From Micropterus salmoides (lineage: Eukaryota > Chordata > Actinopteri > Centrarchiformes > Centrarchidae): a stretch of DNA of 64,000 nt. Shown here piece after piece: positions 25,601-35,478 of this stretch. The stretch spans positions 7,538,187-7,602,186 of the forward strand of contig NW_024040707.1 in assembly GCF_014851395.1 (NCBI RefSeq), given 5' to 3'. The notes under the pieces were generated by a model that ran no database searches, was not told the origin of the DNA, and worked only from the letters and a program-made list of their open reading frames with translations. Made by a program: the position numbers and the translations under genes. Positions within the stretch are counted from its first letter, which is position 1; each line of letters opens with the position of its first letter.

Positions 25601-27823
25601 AATACTAAGATGTTTAAGGGGAGATAAAAAAATAAATTAAATAAAAGGATGAAAACATACCCAGAAGTGGTTCTCTGACAGTCGACAAAGACAGGCATCC
25701 AGCAGGTGTGAACTCTGTTTGACCGAGGTCGCCTTCCAAATAATCGACACTACTAGTACTATAGACACACACACACACACACACACACTTAGTTTTCTAC
25801 CAAAATACATTAGAACATACTATCTTCCTGTATGTCATACTGACTACTTTTACATCTCTAGATGAACTGTTACATCCTCTAGAGAAATGTTACATCAATG
25901 GATGAAGCAAACTGAAATACAGTCACAAACAAAGATACAGACTAAGAGAGTATAACTAATGCTATAGCACACAGTGATCATAATATGAAAGTACCAACTT
26001 CACCACTAAAATGGGATGCACTACAAATTCAAATCCAATAGTAGTACAAAATATCAATATATATTTAACATATCCAGATGCGGAACTTACTGATTTAGTA
26101 AGGTATTGATGAGGATGCGGATAAATGTTGACTTGCCCACATTCTTGGTACCGCATACAAGGATAACTGCACAACCATCCATGTCCCCTATGAATGAAAG
26201 ACATGTGTCCAATAATTTGCCAGGGCAAGACCAATTGTGAGTCTTACAAAATTAGATACTGAATTCTGACTTTTTTATAATGTCTAAAATGTTAAATTAG
26301 GACTCTCAATTCATTTCTAATTGCTCACATACTTTCTGAGGAGTGTATCACAGTGATAATAATCAGGCAAAAGAAAACGTGTTTAATGTCTCCCTGTGCC
26401 TTTTGCTGATATGTAAAATTGCCTTTACATTTATTTAACAAGGTGATTGTCTAAAAGGAGCATACCTCTGCAGGCACTGACCACTGTGTTAAGAGCATCG
26501 CTGTAGCTTTTTGGCATTTTCAGACCCTCAATGGCGCTGACCAGGGGAATCATACCCAAACCATTGAGTGGAGTGTCAAGAACAGCTGACATGAGTTCAC
26601 TCTACAAACAAGCGGTAAGAAGCTTCTGTTAGACATGTGCAAGACTGACCTCTCAAAATTACCTAAACATTAAACTACAAATAATCATCTCCTGATTCCA
26701 GTTGTAATCCATTAGATGAATACTAACAGTAGTCTCTCAGTCAGCTTACCATTGGGGGGCTGAATAATTCAGTAAGATCTGTGAAGCTTGACAGAAAACG
26801 AGTCAGAGGCGTCTCCATTGGCTCCAGCAGAATGATGGACGAGCTTGGCATAATCCTTTTTAGCAACTTCTTCCGCGATGCTGCAAAACACACATTCAAA
26901 GGGGTTTGGGGACACTCAGTGCAATCTTTTCCTAACATGCAGCTCAGTATAGTGTCACCAAATAACAACCTCTAACCTTAAATGTGCAAAAAGGAATATA
27001 ACAGTAATTACATCACGCCCTTGTAACATAACAGGTTAGCTGCTTATTATTTACCTGATGGCAAATACTTTCGAAGGATGGGTGAAGCCTCCGTTCTGTC
27101 ATCTCTGGTGTGATCAGAGCTTTCCAGTGCTCTAATGGTCAGAGGACAATGTGTGGCTGGGGAGAAGAGTGGGTATGACTGCTGGCCTTCTTCAATGGTG
27201 AACCCCATCACTTCTACACGGCCGTACAGACAAGTCAAAGAGCACTTCCCACGGAAACACAGGGTCTGCAGAAGAGAAGGTAATGCTCAGTCATAAAAAA
27301 TACATAAAAATATGTTGTTGGTAGATCTTTACCAAAATATCCTGAGGCATACCTGATTCTTCTGCATGACAAGTACTGCATGGTTTTGCCGATCATCTCT
27401 CTGTGCACAATGATGGAGAGCGTCTCCCTCCAGTCTACTTGGCTTTACATCTTCCATGTAACCTGAAGTCTCCACACCGTTCCTATGAATGGACTGGGAA
27501 TACTCCTTCCAGTCCTGTGAGTCCTCTGACTCGTTGTCAATTGTAAACGCTGAACTCCCATTAGCCTGAGTGTGAGATTTCTTCACTCCAGACTGAGCAG
27601 TCTTTTTCTTGGAGTCAGAGACAGACTTTGGTTTACTCTGCAATCTCTTTAGGGTGGGCTTTTTCTTCACAGACGCCTGGTGCTCCCTGATCGCTCTGGC
27701 CATGACAGGACTAGACTTGAGCTCTGAGGAACTGATAGGCGGCCTGGACCGTTTACCCCTCACATCCTTCCACTTCTGAGATTTAGCGTGGCCCCTAACC
27801 TGTGTGGGTTTGTTCACCTTCAT
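19635..27823 (-). CDS. nol9: NOL9, polynucleotide 5'-hydroxyl-kinase (complete CDS, 12 exons)
   Basis: NOL9 is a nucleolar kinase that phosphorylates 5'-OH RNA ends and is needed for ITS2 processing and 60S ribosome maturation. Coding exons in transcript order: 27823-27353, 27265-27055, 26880-26750, 26601-26466, 26187-26091, 25758-25661, 25243-25076, 24969-24717, 24628-24514, 21404-21230, 20025-19892, 19751-19635. All introns are GT-AG, phases agree, and the total is 2106 nt (701 residues plus stop), close to the human protein (about 702). Residues 1-120 are Lys/Arg-rich with serine tracts, a likely nucleolar signal. The P-loop GTKNVGKS is at about 329-336 and the Clp1/Grc3-type motif DYLEGDLGQTEFTP at about 354-367. 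The C-terminal signature PYVTTDY is in the last exon. The start chosen is the first ATG, after a 5'UTR exon (acceptor at 27857-27858). Introns 9 and 10 are expanded by transposons. Exon 6 has an alternative acceptor 6 nt downstream. Confidence 0.96.
20235..21031. mobile_element. Teleost TIR DNA element in NOL9 intron 10 (about 0.8 kb)
   Basis: The left end (TTTTCCACTGCACGGTACCAGC then CTCAACTCGACTC) is inverse to the right end (GAGTCGAGCTGAGCTGGTAATGG then AAAA). This terminus type is very common in teleost genomes. An 86-codon frame at 20578-20838 with KWREGKPAQTRGEEL may be a transposon-encoded DNA-binding remnant. The superfamily is uncertain, and exact ends were fixed only to within a few bases. 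Confidence 0.65.
21593..24243. mobile_element. hAT-type DNA transposon (2651 bp) in NOL9 intron 9, carrying other TE debris
   Basis: The left end TAGGGGTGGGAATC and the right end, whose complement begins TAGGGGTGGAAG, form terminal inverted repeats. Flanks ATCAGTAC (21585-21592) and ATCTGTAC (24244-24251) form an 8-bp target duplication with one mismatch, as expected for hAT. Both ends hold an ATCGATGCATC-type subterminal palindrome. No intact hAT transposase was seen. The interior contains a GC-rich DIRS-like fragment and other repeat pieces. Confidence 0.75.
22990..23930 (+). pseudogene. DIRS-like retrotransposon RT/RNase H remnant
   Basis: The block is GC-rich against AT-rich surroundings. 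Three frames together give the connection and RNase H region of DIRS-order retroelements: LGLMLAAHVVVPLGLLHMR (about 23030-23090), VTDASLMGWG (about 23215-23245), INVLELLTVWKG (about 23305-23340), FRTDYRTAWAYINRQGG (about 23380-23430), then LALHQSRTHPWRAVRRGGH-like text with frameshifts, and a downstream segment in another frame (PPQLLYAFLPVRLIPRLLDR, about 23718-23777). At least two frameshifts and a stop break it. It is nested in the 21593-24243 element. Confidence 0.75.
25764..25788. repeat. (CA)n microsatellite directly before NOL9 exon 6
   Basis: In NOL9 orientation this is a (GT)n run immediately 5' of the CTATAG acceptor, in place of a normal polypyrimidine tract. Confidence 0.9.
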
Positions 27824-28256
27824 GTTTCTGTAATCAATAAGTACTCACGTGGGTGCCTGCAGAGAAATGAACATTAGGTAGTTATCATAGAGTTGAACAA
27901 ACAAAGAATGGCACTAAATTACTAATATGTAATTCGACGACAACAGTATTTATTTACAAAACATATCAGCCATAGCTGCCATGAATTAACAGCAAGACAA
28001 TTCAACAGCAGTTGAAAGCCAAGCTAATCATGCTACGGCGTAAAACTGGCTATATATTTACTTTATGGTAGTTTCCCAACATGTGAGGCTAAGTACTACA
28101 TAAATACATATATACATACAACAGAAAGGGGAACCAGCTATCAAGACAATAATTTTAAACTTGGCAAGGGCTACAGTCACTTATCACAGCTCTTAAAGAA
28201 CTAACGTTAACAGCTAGCTGCTAGCTAATGTTGCATTCAGATGGAGAAAACTTACC

Positions 28257-28680
28257 CCCAGCTGTTGAACTAACAATGCAGAACTACAGATATGGTATAT
28301 GATATATGTTTTGCCTTGCCTTTTATTAAACGGAAACCGTTTAAAATTTGCAAACTTGAAAGAGATGGCCAACTACAACAGTGTTAACAGGCTAGCTTAC
28401 ATGTGTGATCCGCAAACAGACGCCGCTTCTGGATGGCCGACTATGGTTTTACCCGGAGTGTTTTTATTTACGACGACGTTATTACGCTGTTTTAGCGTAT
28501 TCACACGAATGTTAAAATTAAGAGAACGCAATGTGGCCAACACTTATAGTTTTACTTGTAGCAGATGGATTGTCAGTGTTGTGCATGTTGATGTTTAATA
28601 ATGGACAACACATGTTTTTCCCGGAGTTCGGTCGCGTAAACGGCGTCACATCCTCTCGCAGTTTTTAGGGGCCTACAAGA
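28257..28680. promoter_or_regulatory. Probable bidirectional promoter between NOL9 and ZBTB48
   Basis: A minus-strand donor at 28256 (GCTGGG|GTAAG) and the acceptor at 27857-27858 define a noncoding NOL9 5' exon that starts above 28257. On the plus strand a donor after 28827 (CTGTCCG|GTGAGT) and the acceptor at 29640-29641 define a noncoding ZBTB48 exon 1. The interval between has scattered CpG, including GGTCGCG and ACGGCGTCAC near 28630-28650. No TATA box is clear. Head-to-head housekeeping pairs usually share such promoters. A 99-codon open frame at 28299-28598 is judged fortuitous. Confidence 0.55.
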
Positions 28681-28827
28681 AACGAAAAGAAGGTGCATGT
28701 AGCGGCTTTGCTACCTTTTCAAACTGTTTAAAGTACATTTGAAGCGGGTGCAGCTCCGCGACAAATGAGAGTAAATATTCAGCTTTCGTCGATCCTGCAG
28801 ATGTGAGTCTCAAAATGCAGCTGTCCG
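28680..28827 (+). other. zbtb48: ZBTB48 noncoding first exon (approximate 5' end)
   Basis: The exon ends at a strong donor (CCG|GTGAGT). Spliced to 29642, a short upstream ATG in it reads into TGA within 8 codons, so it is not a coding start for the BTB protein; it could act as a small uORF. The 5' boundary is a guess. Confidence 0.45.
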
Positions 28828-29662
28828 GTGAGTACCATGCTAAGGGAGCGTCTTAAAATATGTGCTAGGAAGTAAACGTCGAGGTGCGTAGGTAGCTAGG
28901 GGTTCAGAAAAGCAGTCTCAATAGAAGAAATATGATAATTCAAGGAAAATATACTGCACAGTGTTTAGAGTTTATTTTAATAATCAACATATTTTATCTG
29001 TTTAATGTGGTAGCTTTTATTGACACAAAGGTAGCCGATGCAAGTTAATATACAGCTCTTCTAAATATTTAACACTATTCAAAATGTTGATTTTTCAGAT
29101 ACTTAATGTTGGTTTATTAATTTCAAATTAACTTTATGTGTAAGTATTTGCAGCCTCATAGCTGTCAACTTATAAGCATCCGTTTTATCACGTTACTGCA
29201 TAAGGAATGTGCCTACTGGCTCTCAATGTACTTACATTCAGTTTTTTTTTCAGTAATCGTTTTGTCCATAAAATGGTGAAATATGCTCATCACAATCTCC
29301 TAAAGCTCTGATGTGGCGTCATCAAATTTCTTGTTTTATTTGACTGTAACATAAGAAAAATTAAGGCTGTAAATGCTCACATTTCAGAATTTTTAAACTA
29401 TTATTGGACATTTAAAGACAAAATACTTAATTGTTTAATTGAAAGAATAATCATCTGATAATAATTATAATAGTTAATTGGAACATATCTACATACATTG
29501 TCAAAATGTTACTGTAAACTATGTATTCAAGGTTACAAATAGTGCCACGGTGCATGGGAGTACAAGGGCTTCAGGGATAAACACTTTATATACATAAATA
29601 CTACATTAAACTACAGTTTTGTGTCCCTGTGTCTCATGCAGCTCTACAGTGAAACCAGAGGG

Positions 29663-32600
29663 ATGCCTGCAGTACAGAGCAACCATGCTCAGCGTGTCCT
29701 GTCCTCCCTGAACCAGCAGAGGGCAGTAGGGAGGTTTTGTGATGCAACCCTGAATGTGGGAGGTGGGGTGGTCTACCTGGTCCATCGCAACATCCTTGCC
29801 TGTTTCAGTGAACTGTTCCAACAGTCCAATATGACCTCTGCACCATGCAGGGAATTCTGCCTTCAGGAGTGCCCCAACGATGGCCTGGAGCTGCTCCTGA
29901 ACTTTGTCTACACTGGAGAGCTGAAGTTGGATCATGACAACCTGGACAAGGTGCAGCATGCAGCAACCAGCCTGGGTGTAGCAGAGGCACTTACACTCTG
30001 TCAGCAATTCAAGGACACCTCTGTGGATCCTGTGCCTTTCAAGCGTAAAAGAGGTAGACCCAAAAAGTCTACATCAGATACAACTCCTCCTGGGTCGGTC
30101 AAAGAAGAGAACTTGCTTACGATCACAAAAGATGACTCCAGCTTTGATAGCGCCCCAGCCAATTTTAGCATCGCCAGCACGACCACCACCCGCTCTGGTC
30201 GTGTAGTAAAGGGCCCCAGGCGACTGGTGACTGATGAGAGCCCCCACACTGATTTTACTGAAAAAGCCAGCAAGGGGGCTCTACTTATTCACATGGAGCG
30301 AGAAAGAAGTGATAATGTTGCGGAAAAGCAAAACCCAGATCAGCCAACTGGTGAACCCGAGGTAGAGTATATGAATGAAAAAGTATCACAGTAATTGGGC
30401 ATTTGCTTACACATGCAACTGCAAGTGCAAATAATGATAATGGTGATTTAAAAAAATGAAAATGGTGGTTGTTATTAAACTTGTCTTATGCTTTTTGCAG
30501 ATAACTGACCTCCAGGTGGACGTAAATGACAATGGTATTAGCCGGGTAACTGAGGAAGTAGACGACGACGATGATGTGGGGGATTTTGAGGGGATAACTG
30601 AAGACACAGATGAGGAGTACATGCCCATTGCAGAGCCCAGTTCCTTAGCCCCATCGACGTCAACAGCACGAAGGCGCAAGGCCCAGAATAAAACAGATGA
30701 AAATGAGAATGGTGAGGCTGTGGAAGGAGACTCCAAGAAGGACTCTGTGCAGTGTCCCATCTGTGACAAATCCTTCAAGAGCAAATACTACCTCAAAGTC
30801 CACAATAGGTATATGAATTTATTATTTGTCTTTCAAATTGCTGTTGAAAGAACAGCCACTAATATGTTCTTTTTATAGGCGGCATACAGGGGAGAGGCCA
30901 TTTGGTTGCCTTAAATGTGGAAAGAGGTACTTCAGGAAGGAGAATCTTTTGATACATGAGATCAGAGACTGTGCAAGACTACAGGTGAGGGAAAAACAAA
31001 CAAAACAGTACTGATGAGAAAGCAACATTTATGTTCAATTCAGTTAGCTGTCTTCAATATCAAGTAAGAAAAAGAAAGTTTAACATCACTGTTTATGCTG
31101 TGTTAAAATTACAGACATACACCTGCCTGACATGCTCCTCAACATTCAAGGGAAAAGAAGAGCTACGTTTGCATGTTATCTCCCACACAGGAGATATGCC
31201 CCACAAGGTAGAGACTGTACATACCATACAATAAATTATACCAAATCTAAAATTTGTTTTTGAAGAATATCTTCATTGACATGGTTAATTTTTCAGTGTT
31301 CAACATGTCCGGAACAGTTTATGTACAAGAAAAACTTGACAATCCACATGATGAAGGTCCATGGTTATCCCAAACCACATGCAGTAAGTGTAAATAAATA
31401 ATAGTGATTTCATGGTTTAAACTTAAGGTTTCACTAAGTTGTGACAAGTCAATTTTTCATCCAAGGTATTCACCTGTAGTTGTCAGTCTGTTACAACGTT
31501 TTCTTTTTTAGTGTCCCCAGTGCCCCAAAACCTTCTTAACTCGGACAGAGCTGCGTGTACATGAAGCAGCCAAACATCGAGGCGAAAAGCCATTTGTGTG
31601 TGAGGAGTGTGGCCATCGAGCCTCTAGTCGAAATGGCCTGCAGATGCATATCAAAGCCATTCACAGGTAGTGTTTTACTGGTTTGATGAGACAAGAGGGC
31701 CCAACAACTCTGGGAAATGTGCCCGTAAAGTAATACAAACAAAATAGAGTTTTAGTATCAGTTTAGATAAAAACTGACATTATTTGTTTGAATCTTTTTC
31801 TTGTTGTTCCGCTTTACAGAAATGAGCGCCCTTTTGTATGTAACTTATGTGGCCATGCATTCTCCCAGAAGAACAACCTAAACATGCATCTGCGTATACA
31901 CAGTGGTGAAAGGCCATACCAGTGCCATCTCTGTGGCAAAACCTTCAGGACACAAGGTAATGGCAATCCTCGCTGGTCAGCTGTCATATCCATCACTGTG
32001 AACATAACTGTATTGAATAGCTTAGATCAGAGGATTTGAAACTGAGGCCCCATCTGCACTACTCCGTTTGAAAACCCCTGGATTAGATTAATTAATGGAT
32101 TAATCCAAACACTCCGAGATAAATCCTTGAACACACTACTAACTTTCACTCAAGAACATATTGTTTATTGTATTAATCACTGTCTTTTTAATACCAGCCA
32201 GTCTAGATAAACACAACCGGACGCACACAGGTGAGCGTCCTTTCAGCTGTGATGTTTGTGAGCAGCGCTTCACAGAGAAAGGCGCCCTCGTCCGCCACAA
32301 GGCCAGCAAGCATGAGGAAGGCCGTCCTCACTGTTGTCATATATGTGGCAAAACCTTCAAAGGTAAGACCTGCCATGCTGATTAAACACTATATGGGCCC
32401 AGTTTACTTTCATTATGAATAAACAATTAATGTTTTGTGCCCTAATAAGCACAGAGTTAAAGACTTGCTAATGTGATTATCCTTGTGGTTTTATCCTTCA
32501 CCAGCGAGGGAGCAACTTCGTGTTCATCTGCGTCGACATAAGGGCATGAGGAAGTTTGAGTGTATAGACTGCGGCTACAAGTTCACTCGACAGGTAGGCT

Positions 32601-34385
32601 CACTAGTAGTGCTACAACTAACAATTATTTAATCTGCCTGTTATTTTCTGATTTCATTGATTAATTGTTTGCTCTATGAAATATCATCATGAAATATCGC
32701 TTGTTACCTAAAGTCCAAGGTGATGTCTTTAAATTGTTTATTTTGTAGAAGGTAATTGCTCAACAAGGGTTTATAAATACAAGATTTAAGATAACTCCAC
32801 AAATTTGCATTGTTCCCTTAAAACATTGGACAGTTTTAAAAAAAAAAAAGGGATGCAGCAGAACGAGCCAATCTGTTCCTTTATAATACTACTAATATAG
32901 CAGAGGATGGTTTCGATCCATCGACCTCTGGGTTATGGGCCCAGCACGCTTCCGCTGCGCCACTCTGCTACACACCTCAGATGGGACTCGAACCCACAAT
33001 CCCTGGCTTAGGAGGCCAGTGCCTTATCCATTAGGCCACTGAGGCAGACACAGAGCTGAGGCCACTGTGCACAAGCAGTGTTCAGCGGTGTTCACACTGT
33101 AATCCTTTGTGAGTCAATTTTCTATGGACAGGTAGCCTTTGTGTGAAGTAAAATAAGGGAATGTGCCTGCATGGGTTTAGCGTCAGTGTGATGTTATACA
33201 TTGTGTTGCTGCAGACAAATTGTTGTTCATTTGGTCTGCAAATGAAAATGTGAATTAATACATGTTTCCATCCACTACTGTTGACTAATTATTAGGAGTT
33301 GGTTTGTGGAGATAAACAGCTGGTGCCACAGATTTCCCAGTCAGGTGCCATTAAGACATTACAGATCAAACGGACACAACAAGATGACGTATTTAAACCA
33401 ACGCCAGTCCAACTTAAAATGGTGGAAAAACAATGTGGAGAAGATTATGGAAATATAGCCTTTTGTTTTTTCATATATTCATTGAGGAAAGTTAGTGTCC
33501 TCATCTCTGCACAGAAATCTGATGTTTTTGTCTGCTGCTATTTTGCTGTCTCTTCAGTTTGGCAGAGGCTTCAGTGGACGTGTAACTCACTTTTTGTGTA
33601 TGTAATGATTTGTGTGCATAAGGTAGTACCTTCTTTTGCCAGATCAAACAGTCCAAAGTCGTACAGTTTCTTTGTAAAAGTGCAGACACAGCAGAGGATG
33701 GTTTCAATCCATCGACCGCTGGGTTATGGGCCCAGCACACTTCTGCTGCGCCGCTCTGCTACACACCTCAGATGGGACTCGAACCCACAATCCCTGGCTT
33801 AGGAGGCCAGTGCCTTATCCATTAGGCCACTGAGGCAGACACAGAGCTGAGGCCACTGTGCGCAAGCAGTGTTCAACGGTGTTCAATTTTCAGGACAGGG
33901 ATGTTAGCCTTTGTGTGAAGTAAAAGTAAAATTACCCACCTGACATCTCTGTATTTCTCTTACAGGCACACTTGCGACGACACATTCAAATCCACAAGCG
34001 CACTGAGAACTACAACCCCCGGCAGAGAAAATTGAGGAACGTGATAGTGCAGGATGTGGACAAAAGTCCTGGTGAAAACGAAGCAACTGAAGCCTCACTG
34101 ATCCCTGAGGAAACAGATTACGCCCCAGAGACTGCTGACGTTGAAGCATCCACAAACCCAGAGCCTGACTCCGCGAGAGGTCTCAGTTCCAGCTGCATAG
34201 TGAGGGTGGTGATCGAGTCGAGTGATGCAGTGATGGAGGAGGTTGTGTCCAACCAGAACCTGGGACACGCTGACGCCGCTGTGCCAGAAGGCTTGCAGCA
34301 AACTCAGCTGGTCACCGAGGCGTACGAGGAGTCCACAATGGATATGGAGGGAATCGTTGAGAATATATCAGAGAGTAAGACATGA
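29663..34385 (+). CDS. zbtb48: ZBTB48 / TZAP, telomere zinc finger-associated protein (complete CDS, 10 coding exons)
   Basis: ZBTB48 (HKR3, TZAP) is a nuclear BTB-C2H2 protein that binds TTAGGG repeats through its last finger, trims long telomeres and also acts as a transcription factor. Coding exons: 29663-30361, 30501-30808, 30879-30984, 31115-31207, 31297-31383, 31512-31666, 31820-31956, 32198-32362, 32505-32593, 33966-34385. The total is 2259 nt (752 residues). A second in-phase donor after 30382 would add 7 residues. The BTB domain covers about residues 10-120 (FCDATL at 25-30). A KRKRGRPKK AT-hook/NLS is at 127-135, followed by an acidic linker. Eleven fingers run from about 318 to 623; finger 2 is C2HC (HEIRDC). 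Finger 11 is followed by the basic arm NYNPRQRKLRN, which matches the telomere-contacting region of human TZAP. The start is the first in-frame ATG after the acceptor at 29640-29641; the 5' exon before it adds a stop. The closest alternatives are other ZBTB paralogs, but the finger order fits only ZBTB48. Confidence 0.95.
32898..32969 (-). tRNA. Initiator tRNA-Met (CAU), copy 1, intact
   Basis: A 72-nt cloverleaf on the minus strand, antisense to ZBTB48 intron 10. Initiator hallmarks are present: an A1-U72 pair (stem AGCAGAG/CTCTGCT), three consecutive G-C pairs below the anticodon loop (CTGGG CCCATAA CCCAG), and the A54/A60 T-loop form ATCGAAA. U8 and the D-loop GG are intact. No T-run separates it from the tRNA-Arg gene 3 nt upstream. 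A run of 12 T (plus-strand A 32838-32849) lies about 48 nt beyond its 3' end and can serve as the Pol III terminator. Confidence 0.95.
32973..33045 (-). tRNA. tRNA-Arg (CCU), copy 1
   Basis: A 73-nt cloverleaf on the minus strand: acceptor GCCTCAG pairing with CTGAGGT (G-U at 1-72), D-arm GGCCTAATGGATAAGGC, anticodon loop CTCCTAA (anticodon CCU), and T-arm with box B GGTTCGAGTCC. It is the upstream member of a tRNA pair; the initiator tRNA starts only 3 nt after its 3' end. Confidence 0.95.
33689..33760 (-). pseudogene. Initiator tRNA-Met copy 2, probably decayed
   Basis: This is 72 nt colinear with the intact copy at 32898-32969. It has changes at invariant sites: U8 to C, a D-loop G to A (GCGG to GCAG), box B C56 to T (ATCGA to ATTGA), and discriminator A to G, plus two other changes. 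The anticodon arm is intact. Several changes are CpG transitions. The loss of box B C and U8 suggests poor transcription and folding, so I call it a pseudogene by inference. Confidence 0.75.
33764..33836 (-). tRNA. tRNA-Arg (CCU), copy 2, identical to copy 1
   Basis: All 73 nt match the copy at 32973-33045, with the same 3-nt spacer before the following iMet copy. A TTTT run on the minus strand (plus 33676-33679) lies about 10 nt after the iMet copy and could terminate transcription. Confidence 0.93.
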
Positions 34386-34765
34386 TGACTGAAAGACCAG
34401 AGACTTTGTGCCACCCACTTAGAATTAGGGTTACTGTGAAGACCTCTTCCTAAATAAGAAGCAGATAAATGTGACCTAAGGGATGATAAGGCACAGCCTA
34501 AAACGTTTGGCCTGCCAAATCCTATGATAAAAAAAATGCAGCAAGGTCAGCCACTGTGAAGTTTCTGGACATACAAAAGATTCTCATGCTTTTAGTAGTC
34601 AACTCAGTGAACTGCATGCTTGTTATGGCTGCTTGAATGTGAAATATATCTTTTTAGCTTGTTTTATTAAGCCTCCTTTTATCAGTGTGCCTACTGCACA
34701 AATGTCTACAGCAAAAATCAGTAATACATGATTCTCAGTGGTGTTCAGTTTTGTCATTGAAGGTA

Positions 34766-35315
34766 TTAAAGGAATAGTTCAGCATTTTGGGAAGTAGACG
34801 AGTTAGACAAGAAGATCACTACCACTCTCATATCTGTCTGTTAAAAATAAGGCTACAGCCAGATGCCGCTTAGCTTAGCTTAGAACAGGAGGGGGCAGGG
34901 GGGCAAGGGTTACAAACAAAAATCCACCTCCCAGTACTTCTAAAGATCACAAATGAACATTTTACATCTCATTAAATCCATACAAAAACCGTAAAAAGTG
35001 TAAAGAAACACAACTGACAATTTAATGGACATGCTGGACAATTTCTTGACCATGGTCAGTAACTTCCCAGAGTTTCCGCTGTTTGTTTTTGTTTAGATTA
35101 AATGGCTAATTGGTGAGTTTTAGAGGTGCAGGTGGGCAGATTTTGATTTAGATTTTTTGACAGAGCCGGGCCAGTTTTTGAGCTAAGCTAAGTTAACTGA
35201 CTGCTGGTTGTAGACTTATCTTTAACAAACAGATGAAGGTCAGACAGTGATAATGGTCTCTTTCGACAAGAAAGCAATTAAGAATATTTCCCAAAATGTC
35301 AAACTTTTGCTTTGA
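34766..35315. repeat. TIR repeat family A, full-length copy in ZBTB48 3' region
   Basis: GGAATAGTTCAGCATTTTGG at the left is inverse to CCAAAATGTCAAACTTTTGC at the right. It lies about 380 bp after the ZBTB48 stop, possibly within its 3'UTR. Confidence 0.7.
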
Positions 35316-35472
35316 AATGGATGTTCCCAAATCTACAGAGAACTAAAGTAGGGACACTGAATGAATTTCACGCTATTTGGTGGCGATAATGCGCAAAGAA
35401 CTGCACCAGTGATACCGCAAAGGCGGTGAAGAAAACTTCTAGTACACAAACATGGATGTATGTGAATGCAGG

Positions 35473-35478
35473 AATAAA
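35473..35478 (+). terminator. zbtb48: Candidate ZBTB48 polyadenylation signal (AATAAA)
   Basis: AATAAA about 1.1 kb after the stop. A second AATAAA at 35854-35859 is equally possible. Confidence 0.25.

Larger units (their letters stand above)
32594..33965. repeat. ZBTB48 intron 10 with duplicated tRNA cassette
   Basis: The intron splits zinc finger 11. It contains a fragment of the hAT-like MITE family (about 32605-32760) and two copies of a cassette made of iMet, Arg and about 90 bp of shared flank (AGACACAGAGCTGAGGCCAC and following, then AGCCTTTGTGTGAAGTAAAA). The cassettes span about 32898-33160 and 33689-33930. The rest shows no gene; open frames here are chance. Confidence 0.8.

Noticed and set aside
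28299..28598. 99-codon plus-strand frame between NOL9 and ZBTB48
   Set aside because: It lies in the promoter interval, with no domain, and overlaps the inferred NOL9 5' exon on the other strand.
29606..30007. 133-codon minus-strand frame
   Set aside because: Antisense shadow of the ZBTB48 BTB exon.
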